Positions 1 through 8,784 of a DNA stretch of 64,000 nt are shown piece by piece; position 1 is the first letter of the stretch; every line of letters begins with the position of its first letter. A program made the position numbers and the translations under genes. The stretch lies in assembly GCF_012985465.1 (NCBI RefSeq), contig NZ_JAAQWN010000014.1, forward strand, positions 1 through 64,000. Direction: 5' to 3'. The notes under the pieces are model-generated. The model was not told the DNA's origin and did no database searches. It saw only the letters and a program-made list of their open reading frames with translations. This DNA comes from Pseudomonas sp. WS 5079 (GTDB lineage: Bacteria > Pseudomonadota > Gammaproteobacteria > Pseudomonadales > Pseudomonadaceae).

Positions 1-272
1 GGCTCGACAGGTCCTACATTGATCCTCAGGGATTGGAGGATTGCATTTCACTGCCACCGCAGGATGCATACGGTACTCAATGTACGACGATCCAATGTAG
101 GAGCTGGCTTGCCAGCGATAGCGGTGGGTCAGCCAACTTCCATCCCAGCAATGCCGCCGCCATCGCAGCCTCGCCAAGGCTCGACAGCTCCTACATTGAT
201 CCTCAGGGGTTGGAAGATTGCATTTCACTGCCACCGCAGGATGCACACGGTGCTCAATGTACGAAGATCCAA
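1..272. repeat. 177-bp-period direct repeat at left edge
   Basis: Bases 1-95 and 178-272 are near-identical direct copies. Both run from GGCTCGACAG through a block containing GCATTTCACTGCCACCGC to CGATCCAA or AGATCCAA, and differ at only a handful of positions. The offset is 177 bp. The left copy starts at the window edge, so it may extend further. A REP pair lies between the copies. No gene is seen in 1-310. Confidence 0.85.
93..200. repeat. REP pair (inverted)
   Basis: A REP-type arm starting with GTAGGAGCTGGCTTGCC near 98 is followed about 90 bp later by an inverted, partly diverged arm ending in AGCTCCTAC near 193. This is the standard paired intergenic REP arrangement of fluorescent pseudomonads. 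Confidence 0.75.
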
Positions 273-310
273 GCCCGCTCCCAGATTTTTTACCGAGTCG
301 AGTCTGGGGG

Positions 311-1090
311 TTAGCGGTACACGAGGCCACCGTCGATCAACGGCGCCTGCCCGGTCATGTAGTCCGAATCCGGGCCGGCCAGGTAAGCCACCAGCCCCGC
401 CACATCCTCCGGCGTTTCTGCACGGCCCAGGGCAATCCCATCCACGTACTTCTTGTACGTCGCCCCAACTGGCGCGCCGGTAATCTCGGCCATGCGCTTG
501 TCGATCTCGACCCACATATCGGTGCCCACCACGCCCGGGCAATAGGCATTCACCGTCACCCCCGCGCTTGCCAGTTCCTTGGCCGCCGCCTGGGTCAGGG
601 CGCGCACGGCAAACTTGGTCGCCGAGTACACGCCCAGCAGGGCAAAGCCTTCATGCCCGGCAATCGAGCAGGCGTTGATGATCTTGCCCTTCTGCTTGAG
701 CGCCTTGAACTTATTGCCGGCAGCCTGGATGCCCCACAACACGCCCTGCACGTTGATGCCCAGGGTGCGTTCGACCTGTTCCGGGGTCACGTCCAGCAGC
801 GAATCGATCTGCGCCACCCCGGCGTTGTTGACGATGATGTCAAAGCCACCCAGGGTCTGGTGCGCATGCTCGACCGCCGCGACAACCTGTTCACGCTTGG
901 ACACGTCGGCGATGAACACCGAGGCCTTGCGCCCAAGTGCCACCACCTCGGCCGCCACGGCTTCGAGCTTGGCGCCATTGATGTCGACCAGCGCGATATC
1001 CGCCCCGTCCCGCGCCAGGCGCAGGGCGATGGCCCGGCCAATGCCTTGCCCGGCACCGGTCACCAGTGCAACTTTTCCAGCGATACCCAT
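311..1090 (-). CDS. acetoin/2,3-butanediol-type short-chain dehydrogenase
   Basis: A classical SDR of 259 residues. Seen: the Rossmann TGAGQGIG motif at residues 11-18, NNAG, a catalytic Ser in CSIAG, and the YSATK active-site pair. The C-terminal stretch with TDMW and the final IDGGLVYR resemble bacterial meso-2,3-butanediol dehydrogenase/diacetyl reductase (BudC/ButA). Those enzymes interconvert diacetyl, acetoin and butanediol with NAD(H) in the cytoplasm. The chosen ATG (1090) has GGAG five to six bases upstream; an earlier in-frame ATG at 1105 lacks such a site. The gene stands alone and is divergent from the siderophore receptor, with a 10-bp-arm palindrome between them. The exact substrate is inferred from family resemblance; another small alpha-hydroxyketone or diol is possible. 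Confidence 0.85.
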   Translation of the reverse strand: MGIAGKVALVTGAGQGIGRAIALRLARDGADIALVDINGAKLEAVAAEVVALGRKASVFIADVSKREQVVAAVEHAHQTLGGFDIIVNNAGVAQIDSLLDVTPEQVERTLGINVQGVLWGIQAAGNKFKALKQKGKIINACSIAGHEGFALLGVYSATKFAVRALTQAAAKELASAGVTVNAYCPGVVGTDMWVEIDKRMAEITGAPVGATYKKYVDGIALGRAETPEDVAGLVAYLAGPDSDYMTGQAPLIDGGLVYR

Positions 1091-1174
1091 GATGATCTCC
1101 TGCAACGATAAACGAAGCCTTGTCTATCGCAGGTGCGGGCTCACGCTGTCGAGGCCCGGACGGATTGGCGTGGG

Positions 1175-1197
1175 GCTTGAGACGCAACGTCTCAAGC
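1175..1197. promoter_or_regulatory. palindrome, candidate operator
   Basis: GCTTGAGACG, then CAA, then CGTCTCAAGC: perfect 10-bp arms around a 3-bp centre. It lies about 85 bp upstream of the minus-strand dehydrogenase and about 85 bp upstream of the plus-strand receptor. It looks like a dimeric regulator site, for example for an enhancer-binding acetoin-type regulator. No regulator gene is adjacent, and I could not find a convincing sigma-54 promoter. Confidence 0.5.
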
Positions 1198-1282
1198 AGC
1201 CGGGCCAAGGCGAGTACTTGTAAAGACGCGCACTTATGCCTAGCTTATGCGCCCCCGCCCCGCGCTTTAAGGCCTTGCCCCC

Positions 1283-3433
1283 ATGGTTTTGCGTTTTCGC
1301 CCCGTCGTCACCTCACATTTGGCCCTCGGCCTGCTGCTCAGCGGCGGCATTGGCAACAGCCTGGCGGCTGAGCTGGAACTGCCGGCGCTGACCATCCAGG
1401 GCCAGGATGAGTCCGGTTATCGTGCGCAAAGCGCGTCGGTCGGCGGCTTCGATGAGGCGCCGCTGCTCGACACCCCGGCCTCGATCACCGTGATCAATGC
1501 CGCGCTGATCAAGGACCAGCAGGCACGCCTGCTCAGCGAAGTGCTGCGCAACGACGCCTCGGTGGGCGAAAGCTACGCACCGATTGGCTACTACGAAAAT
1601 TTCGTGGTCCGGGGCTTTTCCCTGAATGCCGCCAGCAGCTACAAGATCAACGGCCGCACCATCACCGGCGAGCAGAACGTGGCCCTGGAAAACAAGCAGC
1701 GGGTGGAGTTGCTCAAGGGCCTGGCGGGCCTGCAAAGCGGGATTTCCGAGCCCAGCGGCGTGATCAACTACGTGACCAAACGCCCGGAAGACGTGCGCTC
1801 GGTCACGGTATCCACCGATGATCGCGGCAGCGGCTATATCGCCACCGATGTCGGCGGCTGGTTTGGCAGCGAGCAGCAATTTGGCCTGCGCGCCAACGTC
1901 GCCCATGAAGACCTCAATTCCTATGTCGAGCACGCCAATGGCCAGCGGGACTTTGTGTCCCTGGCCTTCGACTGGAACATCAGCCCCGACGCCGTGCTGC
2001 AACTGGATGCCGAATACCAGGACAAACAACAGCGCTCGGTGCCCGGCTACCAGTTACTCGGCGGCACCGAAGTGCCCCACGACGCCTCGCCAAAAAAACT
2101 GCTCGGCCACCAGAGCGGCGCCAAGCAGGTAGGCATCGAGTCGCTGAACCTCAACGGCAAGTTCGAGTACCGCTTCAGTGACCAGTGGAAAGGCAGCGTC
2201 AGCGCCGCCCGCAGCAAGGTGGTGATTGATGACTACAGTTCGTTTGCCTGGGGTTGCTACTACGTGGGCACGTGCAACGCGAACACGTTCAGCCCCGAGG
2301 GTGACTACGACATTTATGACTACCGCAGCCCCGACGACACCCGGCGCAATGATGAAGTCCAGGCGGCCATGACCGGCCTGTTCAGCACGGCCGGCCTGAG
2401 CCATGAACTGACCTTCGGCACCAGCGCTTTTCGCCGGGTGATCGACAAGCGCAAGTCAGTCAATGAATACGTCGGCAGCGGCAATATCGATCAGGACCCG
2501 GAAACCTTCCCGCCCACCGACAAGCCCCTGAACGACAGCCACCGGCGCCTCGACAGCCGCCAGTACGGGCTGTTCGTCACCGACCGCATCAGCTTCAACG
2601 AGCAATGGCAAACCGTGCTGGGCGGTCGTGAAGTGCGCCTAGATGAAAAAGCCTTCGACGAGACTGGGGTGCAGGCCCGCCATACCCAGAAGTATGTGTT
2701 CCTGCCCAATGCTGCGCTGATCTACAAACCAGTGGAAAACATCTCGTTGTACACCAGCTACAGCAAGGGCCTGTCACTGGGCGGTGAGGCACCGTGGTAT
2801 GCGAGCAACGATGGGGAAATACTCGCCCCGACCGTCTCGCGGCAGATCGAAGCCGGGGTGAAATACGACTGGCGCCGCATCAGCTTCGCCGCCGCAGTGT
2901 TCCAGACGCGCCAGGCCTACCAGTACGCCAAGCCAGACAGCGCCGGCGACTTCACCTACGTGCAGCAGGGCCAGCAGAAGAACACCGGGCTGGAACTGTC
3001 CGCCAACGGCTGGGCCACCGAGCGTCTGCAGATCGCCACCAGCGTGGCGGCGATTCGCGCACGGGTGAACGGTAGCGGCACCCCGCAGTACGAAGATCAC
3101 CAGACAATCAACGTGCCCAAGCTGCGCGCCAGTGTGTACGCCGACTACGCCCTGCCCTGGGTCAACGGCCTGGCAGTGCTCGGCGGCGTGCAATACAGCG
3201 CCAGCAAGAACGCCAACCGCACCGGCAATGTGGAAGTGGGGGATTATGCGCTGGTCAACGTCGGCAGCCGCTACACCACCAAAATCGATGGCTATGAAAC
3301 GGTGTTGCGCCTGAGCATCGACAACCTGTTCGACAAGCGCTACTGGCGTGATGCGGGCGAATACATGGGCGATGACTACCTGTTTCAGGGTGCACCATTG
3401 ACGGCGCGCCTGAGTGCTTCCATCAACTTCTAA
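1283..3433 (+). CDS. TonB-dependent siderophore receptor
   Basis: An outer-membrane ferric-siderophore receptor of 716 residues. An N-terminal signal peptide ends near Ala-28/Ala-29 (SLAA). A plug domain spans roughly residues 60-170 (DTPASITVI, VVRGF, GLAGLQSGISEPSGVINYVTK spread along it). A long beta-barrel follows and ends in aromatic Phe (SASINF), as expected for BAM-assembled porins. A CxxxxxC pair (WGCYYVGTC) lies in an extracellular loop, a pattern found in hydroxamate and mixed siderophore receptors. It would import Fe(III)-siderophore with energy from TonB-ExbBD. No sigma/anti-sigma pair or biosynthetic gene is adjacent and there is no N-terminal signalling domain, so it is not of the FpvA surface-signalling type. 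The siderophore cannot be told from the sequence. No clear Fur box was found upstream. Confidence 0.92.
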   Translation: MVLRFRPVVTSHLALGLLLSGGIGNSLAAELELPALTIQGQDESGYRAQSASVGGFDEAPLLDTPASITVINAALIKDQQARLLSEVLRNDASVGESYAPIGYYENFVVRGFSLNAASSYKINGRTITGEQNVALENKQRVELLKGLAGLQSGISEPSGVINYVTKRPEDVRSVTVSTDDRGSGYIATDVGGWFGSEQQFGLRANVAHEDLNSYVEHANGQRDFVSLAFDWNISPDAVLQLDAEYQDKQQRSVPGYQLLGGTEVPHDASPKKLLGHQSGAKQVGIESLNLNGKFEYRFSDQWKGSVSAARSKVVIDDYSSFAWGCYYVGTCNANTFSPEGDYDIYDYRSPDDTRRNDEVQAAMTGLFSTAGLSHELTFGTSAFRRVIDKRKSVNEYVGSGNIDQDPETFPPTDKPLNDSHRRLDSRQYGLFVTDRISFNEQWQTVLGGREVRLDEKAFDETGVQARHTQKYVFLPNAALIYKPVENISLYTSYSKGLSLGGEAPWYASNDGEILAPTVSRQIEAGVKYDWRRISFAAAVFQTRQAYQYAKPDSAGDFTYVQQGQQKNTGLELSANGWATERLQIATSVAAIRARVNGSGTPQYEDHQTINVPKLRASVYADYALPWVNGLAVLGGVQYSASKNANRTGNVEVGDYALVNVGSRYTTKIDGYETVLRLSIDNLFDKRYWRDAGEYMGDDYLFQGAPLTARLSASINF

Positions 3434-3477
3434 CCCCGATCCAATGTGAAACCTGGCTTATGGGAAACCTGGCTTAT

Positions 3478-3566
3478 GTGGGAGCTGGCTTGCCGGCGAT
3501 GGCATCACCTCGGTATTGCTGGATCACCGAGGCGCCTGCATCGCAGGCAAGCCAGCTCCTACATTG
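3478..3566. repeat. REP pair (inverted)
   Basis: GTGGGAGCTGGCTTGCCGGC at the left is mirrored by GCAGGCAAGCCAGCTCCTAC at the right, about 45 bp apart. It lies between the convergent receptor and AhpD-like genes, where it may act as a transcript end. Confidence 0.88.
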
Positions 3567-3590
3567 GCCAGCGCCTACCCTTGAATGTCG

Positions 3591-4028
3591 TTACTTGGGC
3601 ATCTTGCGAAAGCCCACCGCCAGGCGGTTCCAGCTGTTGATGGTGGCGATGGCCACGCTCAGGTCAACCTGCTCGGCGGCGCTGAACTCGGCATTGAGCA
3701 ACGCATAATCTTCATCTGCCGCGTGGGTCTGGCTGATCAGCGTCAAGCTTTCGGCCCAGGCCAGGGCGGCACGCTCGCGCGGGGTGAAGAACGGCGTTTC
3801 GCGCCAGGCCGAGAGGGTGTACAGGCGCCGTTCGGTCTCGCCGCCCTTGCGTGCATCGGCGGTGTGCATGTCCAGGCAGAAGGCGCAGCCGTTGATCTGG
3901 GAGACGCGCAGGCGTACCAGTTCGAGCAGCGGCAGTTCAATGGACAGTTTGCCGACGGCGGCTTCCAGGGCGAGCATGGCTTTCATGGCGTCAGGGGACG
4001 CGGTGTAGAAATCGGTGCGGGCGTGCAT
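3591..4028 (-). CDS. carboxymuconolactone decarboxylase/AhpD-like protein
   Basis: A small protein of 145 residues of the AhpD/CMD superfamily. It carries the diagnostic CxxC motif with downstream His (CAFCLDMH, about residues 51-58), which in AhpD relays electrons for peroxide reduction. Conserved E-R-Y-L-type helices follow (ERRLYTLSAWRE, FFTPRERAALAWAE). Members reduce peroxides or act as small redox enzymes in the cytoplasm; true carboxymuconolactone decarboxylases lack the CxxC, so that role is unlikely. It is a single gene with REP DNA downstream. The ATG at 4028 has only a weak AGGAG-like site about 8-12 bases upstream. Confidence 0.88.
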   Translation of the reverse strand: MHARTDFYTASPDAMKAMLALEAAVGKLSIELPLLELVRLRVSQINGCAFCLDMHTADARKGGETERRLYTLSAWRETPFFTPRERAALAWAESLTLISQTHAADEDYALLNAEFSAAEQVDLSVAIATINSWNRLAVGFRKMPK

Positions 4029-4132
4029 TGTGTGACTCCTGGACAGTGGGAATTGGCGCCCAGCTTAATCACCCCACTGCCTCGCACAAATAGCCAATCC
4101 TGACGAAGAACAGGTAGCCAATGCCAGGCGCT

Positions 4133-5575
4133 TCAGGCCCGGCTGCGCAGCCAATGCAAGAAGCCCTTTTTCACCGGCACGATGGGTGCGTCCTGGGTCA
4201 GGTGCTGGGCGGCGTGCAGGCGGAAATCCAGGAGGTTCTGCATGGCCTCGCTGATGTCGTGGCGCGCGTCCAGGCACGGCTTGAGGTATTCCTTTTCGAT
4301 GCGATAGAGGGTGCAGTAGGTCTTGGCCACAAAGTCCGCGGGCACGCTTTGCTCCCCCAGAATCCCCGCTTCGCCGATCACCTCGCCCGGCCCCATGCGC
4401 CCGGCTTCGAATTTGTGCCCGGCCTTGACCAGCATCACCGAAACCACCCCGGACTCAATGATAAACAGGTGATCGCTGACCTCCCCGGTCGGCAGGATCA
4501 TCTCGCCGGCGCGGAAGGTGTGCAGGGTCATGTTCTGGCTGAAGGTTTCCTTCTCTTCCTGGCGCAGGGTCGAGAAGATATTCGAGCTTTCCAGCAGTGC
4601 ACGTGCGGGCGTGGTGGCCGGCGAGGTCGGGCTTTCGGCGCTGGACAACAGGCTTACGCCGGCCGCCTGCAAATGCCGGTAGGCCAGGTCATAAAGCTGG
4701 TTGCGCACCTCGCGCTTGAGGGCCATGGCCGGCACAAAGCCGCTGATTTCATATTCCACGCCCCCCCCGGTGGAGGTCTTGAACGCCACACTCGGCGCCG
4801 GCTTGGCCAGCAATTGCCGGCAACCTTGCATGGCCCGTTCCAGGGCTTCCAATACCGTTTGCGGGCGCGCGTGAGGGCTGACTTGCAGGCTCACCGCCAG
4901 GCCGAACATGTCGGCCGGGCGCGAGAAGTTGATGATCTTGGCCTTGGCCGCCAGCGAGTTGGGGATCACCGCCATGCTGCCCTGGGAGGTTTGCAGGCGC
5001 GTGGCGCGCCAGTCGATATCCGTCACCCGGCCTTCGGTGCCGTCGATGGAGATCCAGTCATCGAGTTGGTAGGGCTTGGTGGTGTTGAGCACAATCCCGG
5101 AGAACACGTCGCTCAACGTACTTTGCAGCGCCAGGCCGACGATGATCGCCACCGCGCCGGAGGTGGCCAGCACGCCCTTGACCGGCAGGTCGAGCACGTA
5201 GGCCATGGCCGCGATGATCGCGATCAGGAAAATCACCGCGCCCATCAGGTCTTGCAGCAAGCGCCCGGTGTGGCCGACCCGCTGCATCATCAAGGCCCCG
5301 AGCAACACCGTCAGGGTGCGCGCGGCGAACAACCACCAGCCGATCTGCAAGGCCGTGGCGGCCAGGTGCAGTGGGGTGTTGTCGGCATAGGGCGCCAGTT
5401 GCATGGGGTTCATGCCGTCGTTGAACAGCACGGCACTGAACACGGCGAAGATGCCCAGGCGCGCGATCAATTTCCAGTTGCCGGAACTGGCTGAAAACAG
5501 ACGCCAGACGACGATATCGATAAGGATCAGCGCCAGGGCGCACAGCATCGGGTGAGCGGAGATGAAAGACAGCAT
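4133..5575 (-). CDS. MscS-family channel with C-terminal cyclic-nucleotide-binding-like domain
   Basis: A 480-residue inner-membrane protein. Four or five hydrophobic segments lie within residues 1-150. The MscS pore and beta domain follow (GAVAIIVGLALQSTLSDVFSG, then DDWISIDGTEGRVTDIDWRAT and VIPNSLAAKAKIINFS, spread over about 135-225). Residues about 335-445 form a cNMP-binding jelly roll (FRAGEMILPTGEVSDHLFII, then GPGEVIGEAGILGE). In the phosphate-binding cassette, the Arg that contacts cyclic nucleotide in CRP-like domains is not seen (VPADFVA in place of the usual PRxAxV), so nucleotide binding is doubtful. Ligand-gated MscS proteins with this architecture release solutes or respond to cAMP. 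The start has GGAG eight bases upstream. It is monocistronic, or the last gene of a unit with no partner in view. Confidence 0.88.
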   Translation of the reverse strand: MLSFISAHPMLCALALILIDIVVWRLFSASSGNWKLIARLGIFAVFSAVLFNDGMNPMQLAPYADNTPLHLAATALQIGWWLFAARTLTVLLGALMMQRVGHTGRLLQDLMGAVIFLIAIIAAMAYVLDLPVKGVLATSGAVAIIVGLALQSTLSDVFSGIVLNTTKPYQLDDWISIDGTEGRVTDIDWRATRLQTSQGSMAVIPNSLAAKAKIINFSRPADMFGLAVSLQVSPHARPQTVLEALERAMQGCRQLLAKPAPSVAFKTSTGGGVEYEISGFVPAMALKREVRNQLYDLAYRHLQAAGVSLLSSAESPTSPATTPARALLESSNIFSTLRQEEKETFSQNMTLHTFRAGEMILPTGEVSDHLFIIESGVVSVMLVKAGHKFEAGRMGPGEVIGEAGILGEQSVPADFVAKTYCTLYRIEKEYLKPCLDARHDISEAMQNLLDFRLHAAQHLTQDAPIVPVKKGFLHWLRSRA

Positions 5576-5645
5576 CCAGGCGACTCCAGGGCGAATGCCC
5601 TGAAGATCGCATGAAATGGCGTTGGCGGGTATAGGGCACCCCCAA

Positions 5646-6521
5646 TCAGCGGGAGGCGCCGTGCATTTGGCCGAACTGGCCGGACTGGAAGTCGGCGAAG
5701 GCCTGGTGAATCTCTTGCTCGGTGTTCATCACGAACGGGCCGTGACCGACGATGGGCTCGTCGATGGGTTCACCACTGAGCAGCAGCACCATGGCGTCGG
5801 CGTTGGACTCCAGGCTGATCTGCGCGCCATCACGCTCGAACAGCACCAATTGCCCTTCGCGTGCCAGTTCCTGACCGTTGACTTGCACGGCGCCCTTGAG
5901 CACCACCAGCGCGGTATTGCGCCCGGCGTGCAGGTCCAGGGTCACGGCCTTGCCGCCGTTGAGGCGCAGGTCCCACACGTCAATCGGCGTGAAGGTGCGC
6001 GCCGGCCCTGTGCGGCCCGCGAACTCACCGGCGATCAGGCGCAGGCTGCCGGCGCCATTGGCCAGGGGCAACGACGGGATATCGCCGTCGACGATGGTCT
6101 GGTAGCCGGCCTCGCTCATTTTGTCCTTGGCCGGCAGGTTGACCCACAGTTGCACCATTTCCAGGGCCCCGCCCCGTTTGGCGAAGGCTTGGGAATGGAA
6201 CTCCTCGTGCAGGATCCCTTTGGCCGCAGTCATCCACTGCACATCGCCCGGGCCGATGGTGCCGCCGGCGCCGGTGGAATCACGGTGCTCAACTTCGCCT
6301 TCGTAGACGATGGTCACGGTTTCAAAGCCGCGATGGGGATGCTGGCCTACGCCACGCCGCTGGGTGGTGGGGGTGAAATCCGCCGGGCCGGCGTGGTCCA
6401 GCAGCAGGAACGGGCTGATGTGCTTGCCCATGGTGTCGTAGGAAAACAGCGTGCGAACCGGGAAACCGTCGCCTACCCAGTGGCTGCGTGGGCTGGTGTA
6501 GATACCGATGATGTTTTTCAT
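5646..6521 (-). CDS. pirin family protein
   Basis: A bicupin protein of 291 residues. The pirin N-terminal cupin is clear: SPFLLLDHAGP, then metal ligands in HPHRGFE and in ILHEEF. The C-terminal pirin cupin contains TFTPIDVWDLRLNGGK. Bacterial pirins bind Fe(II) or another divalent metal; some have quercetin 2,3-dioxygenase activity and others modulate pyruvate metabolism, so the substrate is open. The ATG at 6521 (MKNIIGIYTSP) is preceded by GGAGG at the right distance; upstream in-frame starts would extend through a non-conserved stretch. It is divergent from the two-component system, and the 179-bp gap holds a Fur-like site. Confidence 0.9.
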   Translation of the reverse strand: MKNIIGIYTSPRSHWVGDGFPVRTLFSYDTMGKHISPFLLLDHAGPADFTPTTQRRGVGQHPHRGFETVTIVYEGEVEHRDSTGAGGTIGPGDVQWMTAAKGILHEEFHSQAFAKRGGALEMVQLWVNLPAKDKMSEAGYQTIVDGDIPSLPLANGAGSLRLIAGEFAGRTGPARTFTPIDVWDLRLNGGKAVTLDLHAGRNTALVVLKGAVQVNGQELAREGQLVLFERDGAQISLESNADAMVLLLSGEPIDEPIVGHGPFVMNTEQEIHQAFADFQSGQFGQMHGASR

Positions 6522-6638
6522 GAGGGTCCTCCAATGTGCATACACCTTAAATCCAATACCAATAAGGCGGTAGACAGCGGATTTGGCTCGCATCGTTCCA
6601 TGCATGGGACGACTTGATGGCGGCGCTTCATAAAGTAC

Positions 6639-6657
6639 GTGAATGATAATGACTCGT
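6639..6657. promoter_or_regulatory. Fur-box-like site
   Basis: Contains AATGATAAT, identical to the core of the 19-bp Fur consensus GATAATGATAATCATTATC; by my count 12 of 19 positions match. It is about 45 bp upstream of the response-regulator start and could also serve the divergent pirin gene. Iron control of the two-component system fits the receptor encoded downstream. Confidence 0.55.
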
Positions 6658-6700
6658 AGTAATATCCCCGCTCTCCCGCTCAACTCCCCCGAGGGCCGCC

Positions 6701-7425
<725 letters not shown>

Positions 7426-7438
<13 letters not shown>

Positions 7439-8784
7439 ACCGCTGGCGCCGCCTATGGCCGCGCACCCTGGTGCAGCAACTGAGCCTGTTGTTGCTGCTG
7501 GCGCTGCTGGCCTCCAACGCCATCGCCATGCTGTTCCTGCAACGCACCGGCAGCCTGATCCACCCGCTGTCGCGCAGTTTCAGCCTGGAACGCCTGGTGA
7601 TCGCGCACCATGCCGCCGGCCTGGGCGGCGAAGAGCCGGCGCACCTGTTGACTGCGATGAACACCGAGAACGCACGTTTCTGGATCGCCCCCCGGGCCGA
7701 AGTCGAGCCGTTTGAACTGCGCCCCGAAGAACGGCGCCTGGCCAACGAACTGCGCCAACACCTGCAACTGCCGCCAGACGTGCCCATCGGCATGCAGTTG
7801 GAACGCATCAGCGGCGCCAACGCCCGCACCCATGTGTTCAGCCCCGCCGGCTGGGCGCCCTTGCGGTTGCGCAGCAGCATCGCCCTGCCGAACGGCCAGT
7901 ACCTGAATGCGCTGCAGCATCCCGCCGGGGCGTATGAATGGGGCCGCGTATTGGCCTACAGCCTGCCGGTGACCACGGTGCCGGTGCTGCTGATCGTGAT
8001 GTTTTTCATCGCGCGGGTGGTGCGCCCGGTGAAAACCCTGGCCCAGGCCACCGAACGGGTCAGCCGGGGCGAATGGATCGCACCGCTGCCCTTGAGCGGC
8101 CCCCAGGAAGCCCGTGACTTGACCACCGCCTTCAACACCATGCAGGCCAACCTGGCCCGGCATGTCGAAGGGCGCACGCGGATGTTGGCGGCGATCAGTC
8201 ACGACCTCAACACCCCGCTCACCGAACTGCGCTTGCAGGTTGAGTTGCTGGAGCCAGGCCCTGAGCGGGACGACATGCTCGACAGCCTCGGCGAGCTGAG
8301 TGCCATGGTGCGCGAAACCCTGAACTTCGTGCGCGACGACGCCGTGCAGGAAGCCACCCGCCGAACCTCGTTGAGCGCATTACTGGATGACCTGGCCAAG
8401 CGTTACCGGCGCCTGCAACAACCAGTGACCTGGCTGGGCGCCCCGCCGCTGCTGCTCGATTGCCGGCCGCTGGCGCTCAAGCGCGCCCTGGCCAACCTGA
8501 TCGACAACGCGGTCAAACATGGCGGCGATGCCTGTATCAGCCTCAAGCGCGAGGACACGGGGGTGCTGTGCGTGGAGATTCTCGACCATGGCAGCGGCCT
8601 GCCCCAGGACTGGCTGAACAAGGTGTTCGAACCCTTCGTACAGCTGGGCGCCAGCGGCGGTGGCCTGGGGTTGGGCCTGGCGATTGCACGGTCGTGCATC
8701 CAGGCCCATGGCGGCGAACTGCTCCTGGAGAACCGCCCACCGGCAGGTCTCTGCGCGGTGGTGCGGTTGCCTGCAGCGCCTTAG
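7426..8784 (+). CDS. sensor histidine kinase
   Basis: A 452-residue transmembrane kinase starting at a GTG inside the regulator gene. TM1 is at about residues 15-38 and a periplasmic sensor segment of roughly 130 residues follows. TM2 (about 182-202) leads to HAMP (RVVRPVKTLAQATERVSRGEW). The dimerisation domain carries phospho-acceptor His-259 (ISHDLNTPLTELR). The HATPase domain has the N box NLIDNAVKHGG, a G1 motif (LDHGSGLP) and a G2 motif (GGGLGLGLAIA). It phosphorylates the adjacent response regulator. Its stop codon overlaps the stop of the convergent TonB receptor by three or four bases. The ligand is unknown; a ferric siderophore in the periplasm is the best guess from context. Confidence 0.92.

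Noticed and set aside
1283..3433. FpvA-like signalling receptor
   Set aside because: There is no N-terminal secretin/TonB signalling domain and no sigma/anti-sigma pair beside it.
4121..5494. 457-codon open frame antisense to the MscS-type gene
   Set aside because: No motif, His/Gln/Gly-rich; the minus-strand gene has clear domains and a ribosome site.
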